NCBI GenBank assembly: GCA_004020365.1
Contig: SAQR01000015.1
Coordinates: forward strand, 48,391 to 112,390
DNA: 64,000 nt
Source: Mesorhizobium sp.
GTDB lineage: Bacteria; Pseudomonadota; Alphaproteobacteria; Rhizobiales; Rhizobiaceae
Reading direction: 5' to 3'
How positions within the stretch are numbered: the stretch's first letter is position 1; every line of letters begins with the position of its first letter. The translations under genes were made by a program, and so were the position numbers. The notes below the pieces were generated by a model. The model did not search any database and was not told the origin of the DNA. It worked only from the letters and a program-made list of their open reading frames with translations. This document shows positions 36,236 through 45,046 of this stretch, piece by piece.

Positions 36236-37030
36236 GTGCTGAAGAGAATGGAAACTCCCGCGCGACGGACGTCGAGGGCGGCCGGCTGGTCGCGGCGGGC
36301 AGGCGCCTTTTCGGCGGTCCTGCTGTTGACCGTCCTCGTCGGCCACCGCTATCAGCTTGTCGAAACGCCGGCTTTCCTTTGGGTGCTCGGCATTGTCGCG
36401 CTGCTTGCCGCCTTGGCGCTGCTGTTGGCCGGCCTTGCCTTTTCGAGAATTTGGAATTTCGGCGACCGTGGCGGTCGCGATCTCAGCGTCGGCGCGGTGC
36501 TGGCGCTGCTGGTGCTTGCTCCTTTCGGCATTGTCGCCTACTGGGCAGCGACTTCTCCGCCGCTCAGGGACATCTCGACGGATTTCGCCGATCCGCCGGT
36601 GCTCGACACCAGCACCCGGACCGCGGATATGAACGCGCTGTCGCCGCCGACCCCGGGCGAGCGGCGCCTGCAGACGGAGACTTATCCGCTGGTCACCGGA
36701 CGCAGCTACAACCTGCCTTTCGATCGGGTCCTGGAAGCGGTCGCAACCGTGCTCGCTCGCCGCGACTGGCAGCTTGCGGTGCCGTTTCCGCGTGCGATCG
36801 GGCAAAGCGAGGTGACGATCACCGCGCTGGCCAGGAGCTTCATCCTCAGCCTTCCCGCCGACGTCGCCATCCGTGTGAACGACGATGGCGATGCGGTCAC
36901 CGTCGACATGCGTTCGGCCTCGCGTTACGGCCGCTACGACCTCGGCGACAATGCCGCCCGCATCGTCGATTTCCTCGCCGAGCTGGATCAGGAAGTCGCC
37001 GGCCAGGTCGGCACGGCCCCGGCCGAGTGA
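36236..37030 (+). CDS. DUF1499 membrane protein
   Basis: About 264 residues from GTG 36236 (GGGGTGAAG just upstream); GTG 36215 and ATG 36248 are alternatives. Three hydrophobic segments (near AGAFSAVLLLTVLVG, AFLWVLGIVALLAALALLLA and LSVGAVLALLVLAPFGIVAY) precede a soluble DUF1499 domain of about 150 residues. That domain has DFADPPVLD, a VTITALARSF segment and RSASRYGRYDLGDNAARI, the family's signature end. DUF1499 proteins are of unknown function. It follows the acyl-CoA ligase on the same strand. Confidence 0.8.
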   Translation: MLKRMETPARRTSRAAGWSRRAGAFSAVLLLTVLVGHRYQLVETPAFLWVLGIVALLAALALLLAGLAFSRIWNFGDRGGRDLSVGAVLALLVLAPFGIVAYWAATSPPLRDISTDFADPPVLDTSTRTADMNALSPPTPGERRLQTETYPLVTGRSYNLPFDRVLEAVATVLARRDWQLAVPFPRAIGQSEVTITALARSFILSLPADVAIRVNDDGDAVTVDMRSASRYGRYDLGDNAARIVDFLAELDQEVAGQVGTAPAE

Positions 37031-37101
37031 TTTCCAGAGCATTTTTACAACCAAGCGGAATCGCTTTGACGCGGCAAATACAATCAGTGGTTGCAGGCAG
37101 A

Positions 37102-38100
37102 CTATTCGCCAGGGTCGAATTCACCTTTTAGCAAAATTGTCTCCACCGGCCCCAGCGGATCGATGATCCGGCTCTCCAGGACTTCGACAAGCTTGCGTCC
37201 GACAGCCGCCATGTCGACGGAATGAACTTCGATCTTTGCCGGCAGGAAGTGTGCCAGCCGCGTGCTGTCACGCGTTACGATGTGGACGTCTCTCCCCGGC
37301 ACAAGACCTCTTTTGCCAAGAGCGTGCAGCGCCCCCAGAAGGCCGAGTTCGTTGGCGCATGCCAGGCCTGTCGGCGGATCTGAGCAAGCCAGCAAGCGAT
37401 CGAACCAGGCTGCGCTCGATTCCATGGTGAACATGCCATGACCGATCAGCGATTGGTCGATCGGAATGCCGGCCTCGGCCATTGCCTTTCTATAGCCGGA
37501 AAGACGCATGGCACTCCCCTGATCCTCCGGAACCAGAAGTTGCAGTGCAATGCGTCGACAGCCCTTGTCCATGAGCCGTCGGGTTGCCTCGTAGGCAATC
37601 TGTTCATTGTCGACATCGACGTAGGGATACGCGGTGTCCAGGTCGGTTCTTCCAAACGCGACGAATGGCATGCGTTGATCCAGCAGCAGTTTGACGCGCG
37701 GATCACCCGACACCAGGCGTGTGATGATCAGTCCGTCCGTGCTGTGCGCCTGAAGCTGCCGCTGCACACTCTCGACCGGATCGTCGTCGGGCGTGGTGGA
37801 ATAGATGGACAGGCTATAACCGGCTTTTCGCGCCGCCAGCGTCATGCCTTCGATCAAAGGCAGCTTCAACAGGTCCGACAGATGATCTCGGGTCTCCATC
37901 GGGAGTACTGCCGTCAGCGTCAGCGTTCGACCGGTCTTGAGCGCACGACCATGATGATTTGGCAGATAGCCGACCCGCTTGGCCGCCTCCTTGACGCGGG
38001 CTATGGTCGAGGGCTGCACTTCCGGCCCATCCTTCAGAGCGCGGGACACCGTGGTCACCGAGAGGGAAAGTTCCGCCGCGATCTGCTTTAGATTGGCCAT
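37102..38100 (-). CDS. LacI-family transcriptional regulator
   Basis: 332 residues from ATG 38100, the standard length and start (MANLKQIAAELSLSVTTVSR). Helix-turn-helix at residues 3-24 with the hinge helix NHHGRALKTGRT, then a periplasmic-binding-protein-like sensor domain with DGLIITRL, PFVAFGRTD, YVDVDNEQIAYEATRRL and LACANELGLLGAL. It diverges from the transporter/phosphorylase operon. A perfect palindrome with the CG-centred form typical for LacI-family sites lies between the genes. It is therefore the likely repressor of that operon; the inducer should be the transported solute or a product of it. Confidence 0.93.
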   Translation of the reverse strand: MANLKQIAAELSLSVTTVSRALKDGPEVQPSTIARVKEAAKRVGYLPNHHGRALKTGRTLTLTAVLPMETRDHLSDLLKLPLIEGMTLAARKAGYSLSIYSTTPDDDPVESVQRQLQAHSTDGLIITRLVSGDPRVKLLLDQRMPFVAFGRTDLDTAYPYVDVDNEQIAYEATRRLMDKGCRRIALQLLVPEDQGSAMRLSGYRKAMAEAGIPIDQSLIGHGMFTMESSAAWFDRLLACSDPPTGLACANELGLLGALHALGKRGLVPGRDVHIVTRDSTRLAHFLPAKIEVHSVDMAAVGRKLVEVLESRIIDPLGPVETILLKGEFDPGE

Positions 38101-38150
38101 TGTTCGCCCGACTTCATTTGCGAAAGCGCCGGCTGACTTGCTGACCGCCA

Positions 38151-38158
38151 TAACGTTA
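38151..38158. promoter_or_regulatory. Second LacI-type half/short operator (TAACGTTA)
   Basis: The same TAACGTTA core as the perfect palindrome at 38227-38244, 76 bp centre to centre upstream of it and just outside the regulator gene start. The flanks (CCGCCA and CCGGAT) are not symmetrical, so it would be a weaker or auxiliary site, possibly for autoregulation or looping. Confidence 0.5.
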
Positions 38159-38226
38159 CCGGATTCGATATCCCGGTCAATGCAAACGCCCGTGGCAAGC
38201 AGCTTGACTCCTGCGTATTCAGATGC

Positions 38227-38244
38227 AATCGTAACGTTACGATT
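38227..38244. promoter_or_regulatory. Perfect 18-bp palindromic LacI-family operator
   Basis: AATCGTAACGTTACGATT is an exact palindrome with the central CG and AACGTT core typical for LacI-family binding sites. It lies 55 bp upstream of the binding-protein start, directly before an AT-rich TATAAA stretch that could be part of the promoter. Binding there would block transcription of the transporter operon. Confidence 0.85.
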
Positions 38245-38298
38245 ATAAATAAATAGCCATTTCAGGCAATTTTTGGACGAAATTAGGGAGGAGAACCT

Positions 38299-39339
38299 AT
38301 GTCCTGGCTGCGCATTTCCTTAACAGCATTCGCGATCTCGGCTGCCTTGCCCGTCCATGCGCAAACACTCACCATCACGACCGCAGGCGGCGATTATGGC
38401 AACGCCATGAAAGAGGCCATGTGGGGCCCTGCTGCAAAAGAGCTTGGCTATGACGTCCGCGAGGAGACCCTGAGCGACGGCCTGGCCGCCTTGAAGATGC
38501 AGGTCACCTCGGGGGCAATTGCGACCGACATCATTCACCTGGGCTCGCCGGAAGGCGCGCAGGCCGCCGCTCAATCGCTGCTGGAGCCACTCGACTACAA
38601 GATCATCGATGCCAAATCCGTGCCGGAGGGTGCGGCGTCCGACTACTGCTATCCGTTCGATTCCTATGGCACCGTCATGTCGTGGAACACCAAGACCTAT
38701 GGCGAGAACCCGCCGAAGACCTGGGCCGAGTTCTGGGACGTGGCCAAATTCCCGGGCCGCCGCGCGTTGCGTGCCAATGCGCAGGACTCGATCGAGATCG
38801 CGCTTCTCTCCGAAGGCGTGGCGCCGGCGGACGTCTATGCCGTGCTCAGCACGCCGGAAGGGCTGGAGCGCGCCATCATGCGGCTTGAAGCGATCAAACC
38901 AGATGTCGCCGTGTGGTGGACCTCGGGAGCCCAGTCCGCGCAGCTGCTGAAGGATGGTGAGGCGGATCTGGTCGTTACCTGGAACGGACGGGCAGAGACC
39001 GTGAGAAAAGATGGCGGCGCGGCTGACTACACGTTCAAGGGCTCGGTCATCGGCACCGACTGCCTTGGGGTGCCGAAGGGAGCGCCGAACAAGGAAGCCG
39101 CGATGAAGCTCATCGCAGCGATGACGCAACCAGTGCGTGTAGCGAAGCTGACCGATTTCATCGCCTATGGCCCGGTCAATCCTGCGGCATATGAGGGTGG
39201 CCTCATTCCCGAGGACCGTCTGAAGACGCTTGCGACCGCGCCTGAAAATGCCGGCACTTCGGTGTTTTCGAATTCACAATGGTGGGTCAAGAACGGCGAG
39301 GCTGCCCAACAAGCTTTCGACGAGATGATGGCCCGCTGA
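38299..39339 (+). CDS. ABC transporter substrate-binding protein, PotD-like
   Basis: 346 residues with a Sec signal peptide (SLTAFAISAALPVHAQ, cleavage after residue 22), so it is periplasmic. The mature protein starts LTITTAGGDYGNAMKEAMWG and has YCYPFDSYGTVMSWNTK and PKTWAEFWDVAKFPGRRALR, characteristic of the PotD-type family. ATG has a very strong ribosome site (AGGGAGGAG, 6 bp). First gene of a five-gene operon under the LacI operator. It is not a close copy of the binding protein at 1022-2122. Confidence 0.92.
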   Translation: MSWLRISLTAFAISAALPVHAQTLTITTAGGDYGNAMKEAMWGPAAKELGYDVREETLSDGLAALKMQVTSGAIATDIIHLGSPEGAQAAAQSLLEPLDYKIIDAKSVPEGAASDYCYPFDSYGTVMSWNTKTYGENPPKTWAEFWDVAKFPGRRALRANAQDSIEIALLSEGVAPADVYAVLSTPEGLERAIMRLEAIKPDVAVWWTSGAQSAQLLKDGEADLVVTWNGRAETVRKDGGAADYTFKGSVIGTDCLGVPKGAPNKEAAMKLIAAMTQPVRVAKLTDFIAYGPVNPAAYEGGLIPEDRLKTLATAPENAGTSVFSNSQWWVKNGEAAQQAFDEMMAR

Positions 39340-39364
39340 GTCTCGGCTGACAAGGCTGGAGCAG

Positions 39365-40405
39365 ATGATGAAGTCGCTCCCGATCACCATCGACAGCGTC
39401 AGCAAGGCTTACGGGTCCTACGTCGCACTGGACGATGTCTCGCTCGACATTCAAGCTGGCGAGTTCCTCACGCTGCTGGGGCCCTCGGGATCGGGCAAGA
39501 CCACGCTGCTCATGGCTCTGGCCGGCTTTGTCCGGCCGGATTCCGGAAAACTCTTGTTGGGCGATCGCGACATTACTCGCCTGGCGCCCAACAAACGCGA
39601 CATCGGCATAGTGTTCCAGAATTACGCCTTGTTTCCCCACATGAACGTCCTGGCGAATGTCGCGTATCCGCTGGCGCTGCGCAACACGCCGAGAGCGGAG
39701 GCGCGTCAGCGGGCGCTTGCCACCCTGGCCCGCGTCAAGCTGGATGGCCTGGCGGAGCGCAATATTGCCGCGCTGTCCGGCGGCCAGCGTCAACGGGTGG
39801 CGTTGGCGCGGGCGATCGTCTTCGAGCCGCGCGTGATGCTGATGGACGAGCCGCTGTCGGCGCTCGACAAGAACCTGCGCGAAACCATGCAGTACGAGAT
39901 CCGGCGTCTGCACGACGATCTGGGGATCACCACAATCTACGTGACCCACGACCAGCGCGAGGCGCTGATCATGTCTGACCGGATTGCGGTGATGAACGCC
40001 GGCCGCATCCAGCAGATCGATACGCCGCAGCGGATCTATGATCGTCCCTCGACCCGCTTCGTCGCCGAGTTCATGGGCGAGGCCAACATTGTGGCGCCGG
40101 GCTCGGTGCGCAGGGTCGATGGCGCCGAAGCGTCACGCGAAACTCTGATGATACGCGCCGAAAGTTTTCATCTTGATGCGAAGCTCGCCGGGGCAGACGC
40201 AGTGGCTCTCGAAGGCATGCTGCGCGCCAAGGCGTTCCGCGGCGAGAACTGGCTTTTGACGCTGGCGCTCGACGGTGGCCAGGAGGTCCTTGTCTGCATT
40301 CCGGCAGCGCTGGCCGGCGGCTGCGCCGAGCTTGCCGCCGGTCAGCGGATGACCGCCTATGCACCGGCAGCGAAGGTTCACGCCATAGCAGGAGCGATGG
40401 CGTGA
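39365..40405 (+). CDS. ABC transporter ATP-binding protein, PotA-like
   Basis: 346 residues with Walker A GPSGSGKTTLL, LSGGQRQRVALARA, Walker B VMLMDEPLSALD and THDQREAL. A C-terminal TOBE-type domain follows (about 260-346, including FRGENWLLTLALDGGQEVLV). It energises uptake through the two permeases that follow. Starts 25 bp after the binding-protein gene (GGAG upstream), and its TGA overlaps the GTG start of the next gene. Confidence 0.94.
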   Translation: MMKSLPITIDSVSKAYGSYVALDDVSLDIQAGEFLTLLGPSGSGKTTLLMALAGFVRPDSGKLLLGDRDITRLAPNKRDIGIVFQNYALFPHMNVLANVAYPLALRNTPRAEARQRALATLARVKLDGLAERNIAALSGGQRQRVALARAIVFEPRVMLMDEPLSALDKNLRETMQYEIRRLHDDLGITTIYVTHDQREALIMSDRIAVMNAGRIQQIDTPQRIYDRPSTRFVAEFMGEANIVAPGSVRRVDGAEASRETLMIRAESFHLDAKLAGADAVALEGMLRAKAFRGENWLLTLALDGGQEVLVCIPAALAGGCAELAAGQRMTAYAPAAKVHAIAGAMA

Positions 40406-41289
40406 CCGTCACTGTGGATCCAGCGCTCCTGGCGGATGCGCGCCGCGAGCGGCGGTTTTTCCTTTCGCTTTCGCTGCCGGCGCTGTTCATCGTTGGACTG
40501 GCGGCGATATTGCCCATCCTTTGGATCATCCGGCAATCTTTCCTGACCACAGGCGGTGAGTACACCGTCGGCAACTACACGAAAGTGCTTTCGAGCGGGC
40601 TGACATGGTCGGCGCTCGTCACCACCCTTGAACTGTCCCTCGGCACGCTGGCGATCTGCATTGTTCTGGGCATCCCGCTGGCACTTGCCTTGGCCAGCGC
40701 CAGACCAAGGGTGGCCAATTTGCTGATGGCCTTCGTCATGCTGCCATTGTGGACCGCCATCCTGGTGCGCACCTATGGCTGGCTCGTGCTGTTGCGGCGT
40801 GATGGCCTGATCAACGCGGCTTTGACCGGTTCGGGACTGACGGCGGAGCCTTTGCCGCTGGTCTATAATTTTACCGGAACGCTGATCGGCATGGTTCACT
40901 ACATGCTGCCGCTGTTTCTGCTGCCGGTTTATGCCGCGATGCGCGATATCGACCCAAACCTCATTCGCGCTTCAGCGAGCATGGGAGCGACACTCGGGCA
41001 AGTCATCCGCACCGTCATCATGCCGCTTTCGGCCGGCGGCATTTTTTCGGGTTCGGTCATCGTCCTCATCTATTCCATCGGTTTTTTCATCACGCCGGCG
41101 GTGCTTGGCGGCGGTAAGGTAAATCCTCTCTCTACCCGGATCGAGCGTGCGCTATCGACCTTTCAGGATTGGGGATCGGCGAGCGTGCTGGGCATTCTGC
41201 TCCTCGTTCTGATGGCGCTGATCGGTGTGATGCTGCTGGCGGCACGCCGCCTGCTGGCCCAGACCACGGTGGCAGCCGCCCATGCTTGA
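40402..41289 (+). CDS. ABC transporter permease, PotB-like
   Basis: 295-residue inner-membrane permease starting at a GTG that overlaps the preceding stop (GTGA). About six membrane segments. The EAA-like coupling loop is ASMGATLGQVIRTVIMPLSAGG, read here as SMGATLGQVIRTVIMPLS. Typical PotB features include MLPLWTAILVRTYGWLVLL and LMAFVMLPLW. It overlaps the second permease by 8 bp. Confidence 0.93.
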   Translation: MTVTVDPALLADARRERRFFLSLSLPALFIVGLAAILPILWIIRQSFLTTGGEYTVGNYTKVLSSGLTWSALVTTLELSLGTLAICIVLGIPLALALASARPRVANLLMAFVMLPLWTAILVRTYGWLVLLRRDGLINAALTGSGLTAEPLPLVYNFTGTLIGMVHYMLPLFLLPVYAAMRDIDPNLIRASASMGATLGQVIRTVIMPLSAGGIFSGSVIVLIYSIGFFITPAVLGGGKVNPLSTRIERALSTFQDWGSASVLGILLLVLMALIGVMLLAARRLLAQTTVAAAHA

Positions 41290-42073
41290 AGCCTATCCGC
41301 AAAATCGGTTCGCCCGCATCGTCCTCTGGAGCTTTGCTGCTCTTGTCATGGCATTTCTGATGTTGCCGACGCTCGTCGTGGTGCCGCTTTCGTTTTCGGC
41401 GTCGAGCCTCCTCGAGTTTCCGCCGCACGCCTACTCGTTGCGCTGGTACGAGAATTTTTTCAGCTCGGCGACGTGGATGGCTGCACTCAGAACGAGCCTG
41501 ATCCTTGGGACATTGACGGCGCTGATCGCGGTGCCTTTTGCGCTGCTCGCCTGCATCTCGATGAATCGGCTGGGCGGGAAGACCGCGGCGAGCATCCAGA
41601 GCGTCCTGCTCACCCCTTCGGTCACCCCGGGAATCCTGCTGGCGATCGGCCTGTTTTTTGTGCTGGCGGCACAACGTCTGGTCGGAACGCTGTTCGGCGT
41701 GCTGGTCGGACATGTGGTGCTGGCCGTTCCGGTGGCGTGCATTGTGTTGTTGCCCGCCCTGGCTCGCTTCGACTGGAACCAGGTTCAGGCGGCGCGCAGC
41801 CTCGGCGCGAACTGGGCCAGGGCGATTGGCGGAATAATCGTTCCGCAACTTCGGCTCAGCCTGTTGTCGGCGACATTGATGGCCTTCCTGACGTCGCTCG
41901 ACGAGTCGGTGATTTCGATTTTTATCGCAAGTGGTCGCAACAGCACGATGCCGAAGCTCATGTTCCTGTCGCTGCGCGATCAGATCGATCCGACCATTGC
42001 GGCGATCTCGACGTTGTGGACCGCTATTGTTGTGGTCGTCGTCGTGATCGTGGCGCTGCGCCAAAAATCCTGA
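41282..42073 (+). CDS. ABC transporter permease, PotC-like
   Basis: 263-residue inner-membrane permease. PotC-type markers: LPTLVVVPLSFSAS, SLRWYENFF, SVTPGILLAIGLF, and the coupling loop ARSLGANWARAIGGIIVPQL. Pairs with the PotB-like subunit. Its stop is 13 bp before the phosphorylase-like gene. Confidence 0.93.
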   Translation: MLEAYPQNRFARIVLWSFAALVMAFLMLPTLVVVPLSFSASSLLEFPPHAYSLRWYENFFSSATWMAALRTSLILGTLTALIAVPFALLACISMNRLGGKTAASIQSVLLTPSVTPGILLAIGLFFVLAAQRLVGTLFGVLVGHVVLAVPVACIVLLPALARFDWNQVQAARSLGANWARAIGGIIVPQLRLSLLSATLMAFLTSLDESVISIFIASGRNSTMPKLMFLSLRDQIDPTIAAISTLWTAIVVVVVVIVALRQKS

Positions 42074-42085
42074 CCGAGTGGAAGC

Positions 42086-42994
42086 ATGCCCGCGATTCAT
42101 CACGCAGCCGACGATATGACTGACATACCTCAGGTTGGGTTGGCCATCATTACCGGGTCGGCAAACTGGGGGCTTGCCTTTCCGGAAGATGTCGGAGTCG
42201 AGGGCGTGCGCACGCTGCGGCGTGACATGAGTTTTGAAACGCCTTTCGGTCGCACCGACAACTGGAAGCTGCTCGAGTTCGATGCCTCGATTACAGCCGA
42301 AGGCAGAGCAAAGCGGGCGCTTTGCATGTATTCGCACGGCAATCCCCGCGACCATATCGACCATTCCTGCCATCGCCGCGCGTTCTGGGTGTTGATGCAA
42401 GCGGGTGTGCGGCAAGTCCTCGCCTGTTCGACCGTCGGCGCCGTCAACAAGGCGATCCAGCCCGGCGACATGGTGGTGAACGCCGATATCATCGAACTGA
42501 CGCAGACCCCGTTTTCACTGCTGCCGGACCGCCAGAGTTTTGACTGTTCGGGCAAGCAGATCGTATGTCCAAGATGTGCGGCGGTCCTGGTCGAAACGGC
42601 CCGCCGCCATTGGCCAGCCGAATGCCGGGTTCATGGCATCGAACAGCAGCTGGTGGCTGCCCATTGTTATGGGCCGCGGCTGACAACCCCAGCCGAGGCC
42701 TTGGCCTATCGCGGCATGGGGGCCGACGTGCTCAACCATTCCATCGCCCCTGAGGCGACCCTGGCGCGCGAGATCGGCGCCTGCTTCGTGCCCTGTGCGT
42801 TCGTCACCGCGGGTTTTAACGACTATATGGACCCCAACCGCCAGAAATTGCTGCAGGAGGACGTGCTGCCCAATCTCTCCATGACAGCCTCGCGGGTTGC
42901 GCTGGAGACCGCCGCGCGACTTCCGATCGATCCGCAATGCTCTTGCCAGGGTCTGAAGTCGCCTCAACCGGAAGAGCGTACCAGCCGGTTCTGA
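42086..42994 (+). CDS. Methylthioadenosine/purine nucleoside phosphorylase-like protein
   Basis: 302 residues of the PNP_UDP_1/MTAP type, which cleave nucleosides with phosphate to free base and sugar-1-phosphate. Family traces: LAIITGSANWGL at the start, MYSHGNPRDHIDHSCHRRAF in place of RHGxxHxxxPxxINYRAN, GVRQVLACSTVGAVNKAIQPGD, and a late APEATLAREIG...VTAGFNDYMD in place of PEAxLAREag...TDYD. Several usual contact residues differ, and an insert with C-x6-C-x2-C (DCSGKQIVCPRC) could bind zinc. The substrate is therefore open. ATG 42086 has GTGGAAG upstream; ATG 42116 is an alternative. As last gene of the operon it suggests that the imported solute is nucleoside-like. Confidence 0.78.
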   Translation: MPAIHHAADDMTDIPQVGLAIITGSANWGLAFPEDVGVEGVRTLRRDMSFETPFGRTDNWKLLEFDASITAEGRAKRALCMYSHGNPRDHIDHSCHRRAFWVLMQAGVRQVLACSTVGAVNKAIQPGDMVVNADIIELTQTPFSLLPDRQSFDCSGKQIVCPRCAAVLVETARRHWPAECRVHGIEQQLVAAHCYGPRLTTPAEALAYRGMGADVLNHSIAPEATLAREIGACFVPCAFVTAGFNDYMDPNRQKLLQEDVLPNLSMTASRVALETAARLPIDPQCSCQGLKSPQPEERTSRF

Positions 42995-43027
42995 GCTTTC
43001 AGGAGTGTCGTGAGTTCTGGCGGGATC

Positions 43028-43936
43028 TCAGCCAGGAGGCGCAAAAATGCCGTCGATCGCCGGATCGCCGTCGGTGGTGATGAGGCCGCGCGCCACCAGG
43101 TCCTCGAGATGGGCAAGCACCGACAGCCCGGCCGCGCCGTGCAGGCGCGGATCGGTATCCCGATAGATCGCCGCGACCACCTCCTTGATCGTCCGGTCGC
43201 CGCTTCTGATCCGCTCCAGGATCGCTTGCTCGCGCATTTGGCGATGCGACTTCAACTCGCGCATGAAGCTGCGCGGCGCTGTCACCGGCCCGCCATGGCC
43301 GGGCAGCAGCAGGCGGTCGTCGCGCTCGATCAGCCGATCCAGCGAGGCCATATAGTCGGCCATGGCGCCGTCCGGCGGCGCAACGATGGAGGTCGCCCAG
43401 GCCATGACATGATCGGCCGAGAACAGGATGCCGCTTCCTTCCAGCGCAAAGGCTGCATGATTGGCGGCATGGCCCGGCGTCAGCACCGTTCTGATCGCCC
43501 AGCCGTCGCCGTCGACCACCATATCGTCGGCAAGCGCGGTATCCGGATTGAAGGCGGTGTCGGCGCTGGCGTCGAGCGGATTGATTTCGCCTCTGCGCAG
43601 CCGCCTCGCCGGCCGATGCGGACCCTCGGCCAGGACAGTCGCGCCGGTATGCTGCTTCAGCTGCGCTGCCAGCGGAGAATGGTCGCGATGCGTGTGGCTG
43701 ACGAAAATATGGCTGACCGGCCTGTCTGCGATCACCTCGAGCAGTGTCTTGAGATGCGCCTCGTCATCCGGCCCCGGATCGATCACCGCCAGCGTCTCGC
43801 GCCCGACGATGTAGCTGTTGGTTCCGTAGAATGTGAACGGGCCGGGATTTTTCGCGGTGATCCGGAGCACGTCGGGCGCAACGGTCACGCCCTGGCCGTA
43901 GGCCGGGTCGAAGTCGGTATCGAATTTCAGCGCCAT
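43028..43936 (-). CDS. Metallo-beta-lactamase-fold hydrolase (LACTB2-like)
   Basis: 302 residues from ATG 43936 (open frame extends to 44233 without need). Zinc motifs: HTHRDH (HxHxDH), LTPGHAANH, FSADHVMAW and the LLLPGHGGPV end of the metal site, followed by a C-terminal winged-helix-like tail (YRDTDPRLHGAAGLSVLAHL) as in LACTB2-type hydrolases or endoribonucleases. Cytoplasmic, function unspecified. It diverges from bioY across 107 bp and converges with the phosphorylase gene. Confidence 0.88.
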   Translation of the reverse strand: MALKFDTDFDPAYGQGVTVAPDVLRITAKNPGPFTFYGTNSYIVGRETLAVIDPGPDDEAHLKTLLEVIADRPVSHIFVSHTHRDHSPLAAQLKQHTGATVLAEGPHRPARRLRRGEINPLDASADTAFNPDTALADDMVVDGDGWAIRTVLTPGHAANHAAFALEGSGILFSADHVMAWATSIVAPPDGAMADYMASLDRLIERDDRLLLPGHGGPVTAPRSFMRELKSHRQMREQAILERIRSGDRTIKEVVAAIYRDTDPRLHGAAGLSVLAHLEDLVARGLITTDGDPAIDGIFAPPG

Positions 43937-44043
43937 GCGACAGCTCTGTTCCAGAGGCGGCAAAACCGATTGCCGCATAGCACGGAAGCCAATATAGGAA
44001 AACGCAAGGCCGCGATCTGCGGCAGTCCGCAATGAGGAAGACC

Positions 44044-44628
44044 ATGGCAATTGCAACGACGCCGCTTGTTTCTCTCGCTCTGCCTGAAAAGGGCGCGGCC
44101 CGCCTGGCGACGCAGCTTTTGCTGGCGATTGTTGGAACGCTGCTGCTGACCTTGTCGGCCAAGACCAGGGTTTTGCTCGGACCGGTCGACATCTCGATGC
44201 AGACCCTGGCCGTGTTTCTGATATCAGCTGCATTCGGCATGCGCCTCGGCGTCGCCACGCTGCTTCTCTACATGGCGGAGGGCGCCATCGGCTTGCCGGT
44301 CTTCCAGGGCACGCCGGAAAAGGGCATCGGCATTGCCTACATGCTCGGCTCGACCGGCGGCTATCTTGCCGGCTTCGTCGTCATGGCGGCGATCGTTGGC
44401 TGGGCCGCCGATCGCGGCTGGGATCGCCACCCGGTCAAGCTCTTCAACGCGATGCTGGTTGCCGAAATCATCATGATGGCGATGGGCTTTGCCTGGCTGG
44501 CGCTGCTCATCGGCCCGGAAAAGTCATGGCAGTTCGGCGTCGTGCCGTTCATCGTCGGCGACCTGATCAAGGTCGGCCTGGCGGCGAGCCTGGTGCCAGC
44601 CGTCTGGTCGCTGCTCAAGCGCCCCTGA
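44044..44628 (+). CDS. bioY: Biotin transporter BioY
   Basis: 194-residue integral membrane S-component of the biotin ECF transporter. Recognised by VLLGPVDISMQTLAVFLIS, FGMRLGVATLLLYMAEGAIG, LPVFQG, and GSTGGYLAGFVVMA with about six membrane segments. ATG 44044 has GAGGAAG 4-5 bp upstream; ATG 44032 is an alternative. No BioM/BioN genes follow, which is usual for rhizobial stand-alone BioY. Confidence 0.92.
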   Translation: MAIATTPLVSLALPEKGAARLATQLLLAIVGTLLLTLSAKTRVLLGPVDISMQTLAVFLISAAFGMRLGVATLLLYMAEGAIGLPVFQGTPEKGIGIAYMLGSTGGYLAGFVVMAAIVGWAADRGWDRHPVKLFNAMLVAEIIMMAMGFAWLALLIGPEKSWQFGVVPFIVGDLIKVGLAASLVPAVWSLLKRP

Positions 44629-45046
44629 GCTCTCGGGCGCAGAACTGATCGAGTCCACGCAGCCACAGGATATGATCGTGGTCCCGTTTCTGCGACGGCC
44701 TGCCGCGAGTTCGCGTCGAAGCAGGCCGCCGCCAGGCGGTCGGTAACGCTTTGCTAACGATACCGTCACACAATGTTCAAATCGACCGATTAAGGACCAG
44801 AAGAGCCTGCGGTTGGTCGCGAGTCAGCGCAACCAGGCAGCTACATATCGACACAATTGCTCGATACCGCTGCTGGATAGCTAAGAAAGAAAGCGGCGCG
44901 ATGACTATTAGGCGCAGCTAAAGTAGTGGACAATTAATAGGATTCGACCCACCGCATCGATTCTCGCGATATGGTTGCTTGCTGGTATCTTGGCGCTGTC
45001 GTAACGCTTGCCCCGACCGTGCCAAAGACCGCCGAGAAGGATACTT
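44629..45046. other. Intergenic region before the polysaccharide cluster
   Basis: 418 bp without a supported gene. An 8-bp stem (CGGCCTGC 44696-44703, GCAGGCCG 44721-44728) with a nested CGCGA/TCGCG pair may be the bioY terminator. The rest, up to the antiterminator start, should hold the promoter and leader of the polysaccharide operon. I see no clear promoter hexamers. Confidence 0.4.
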
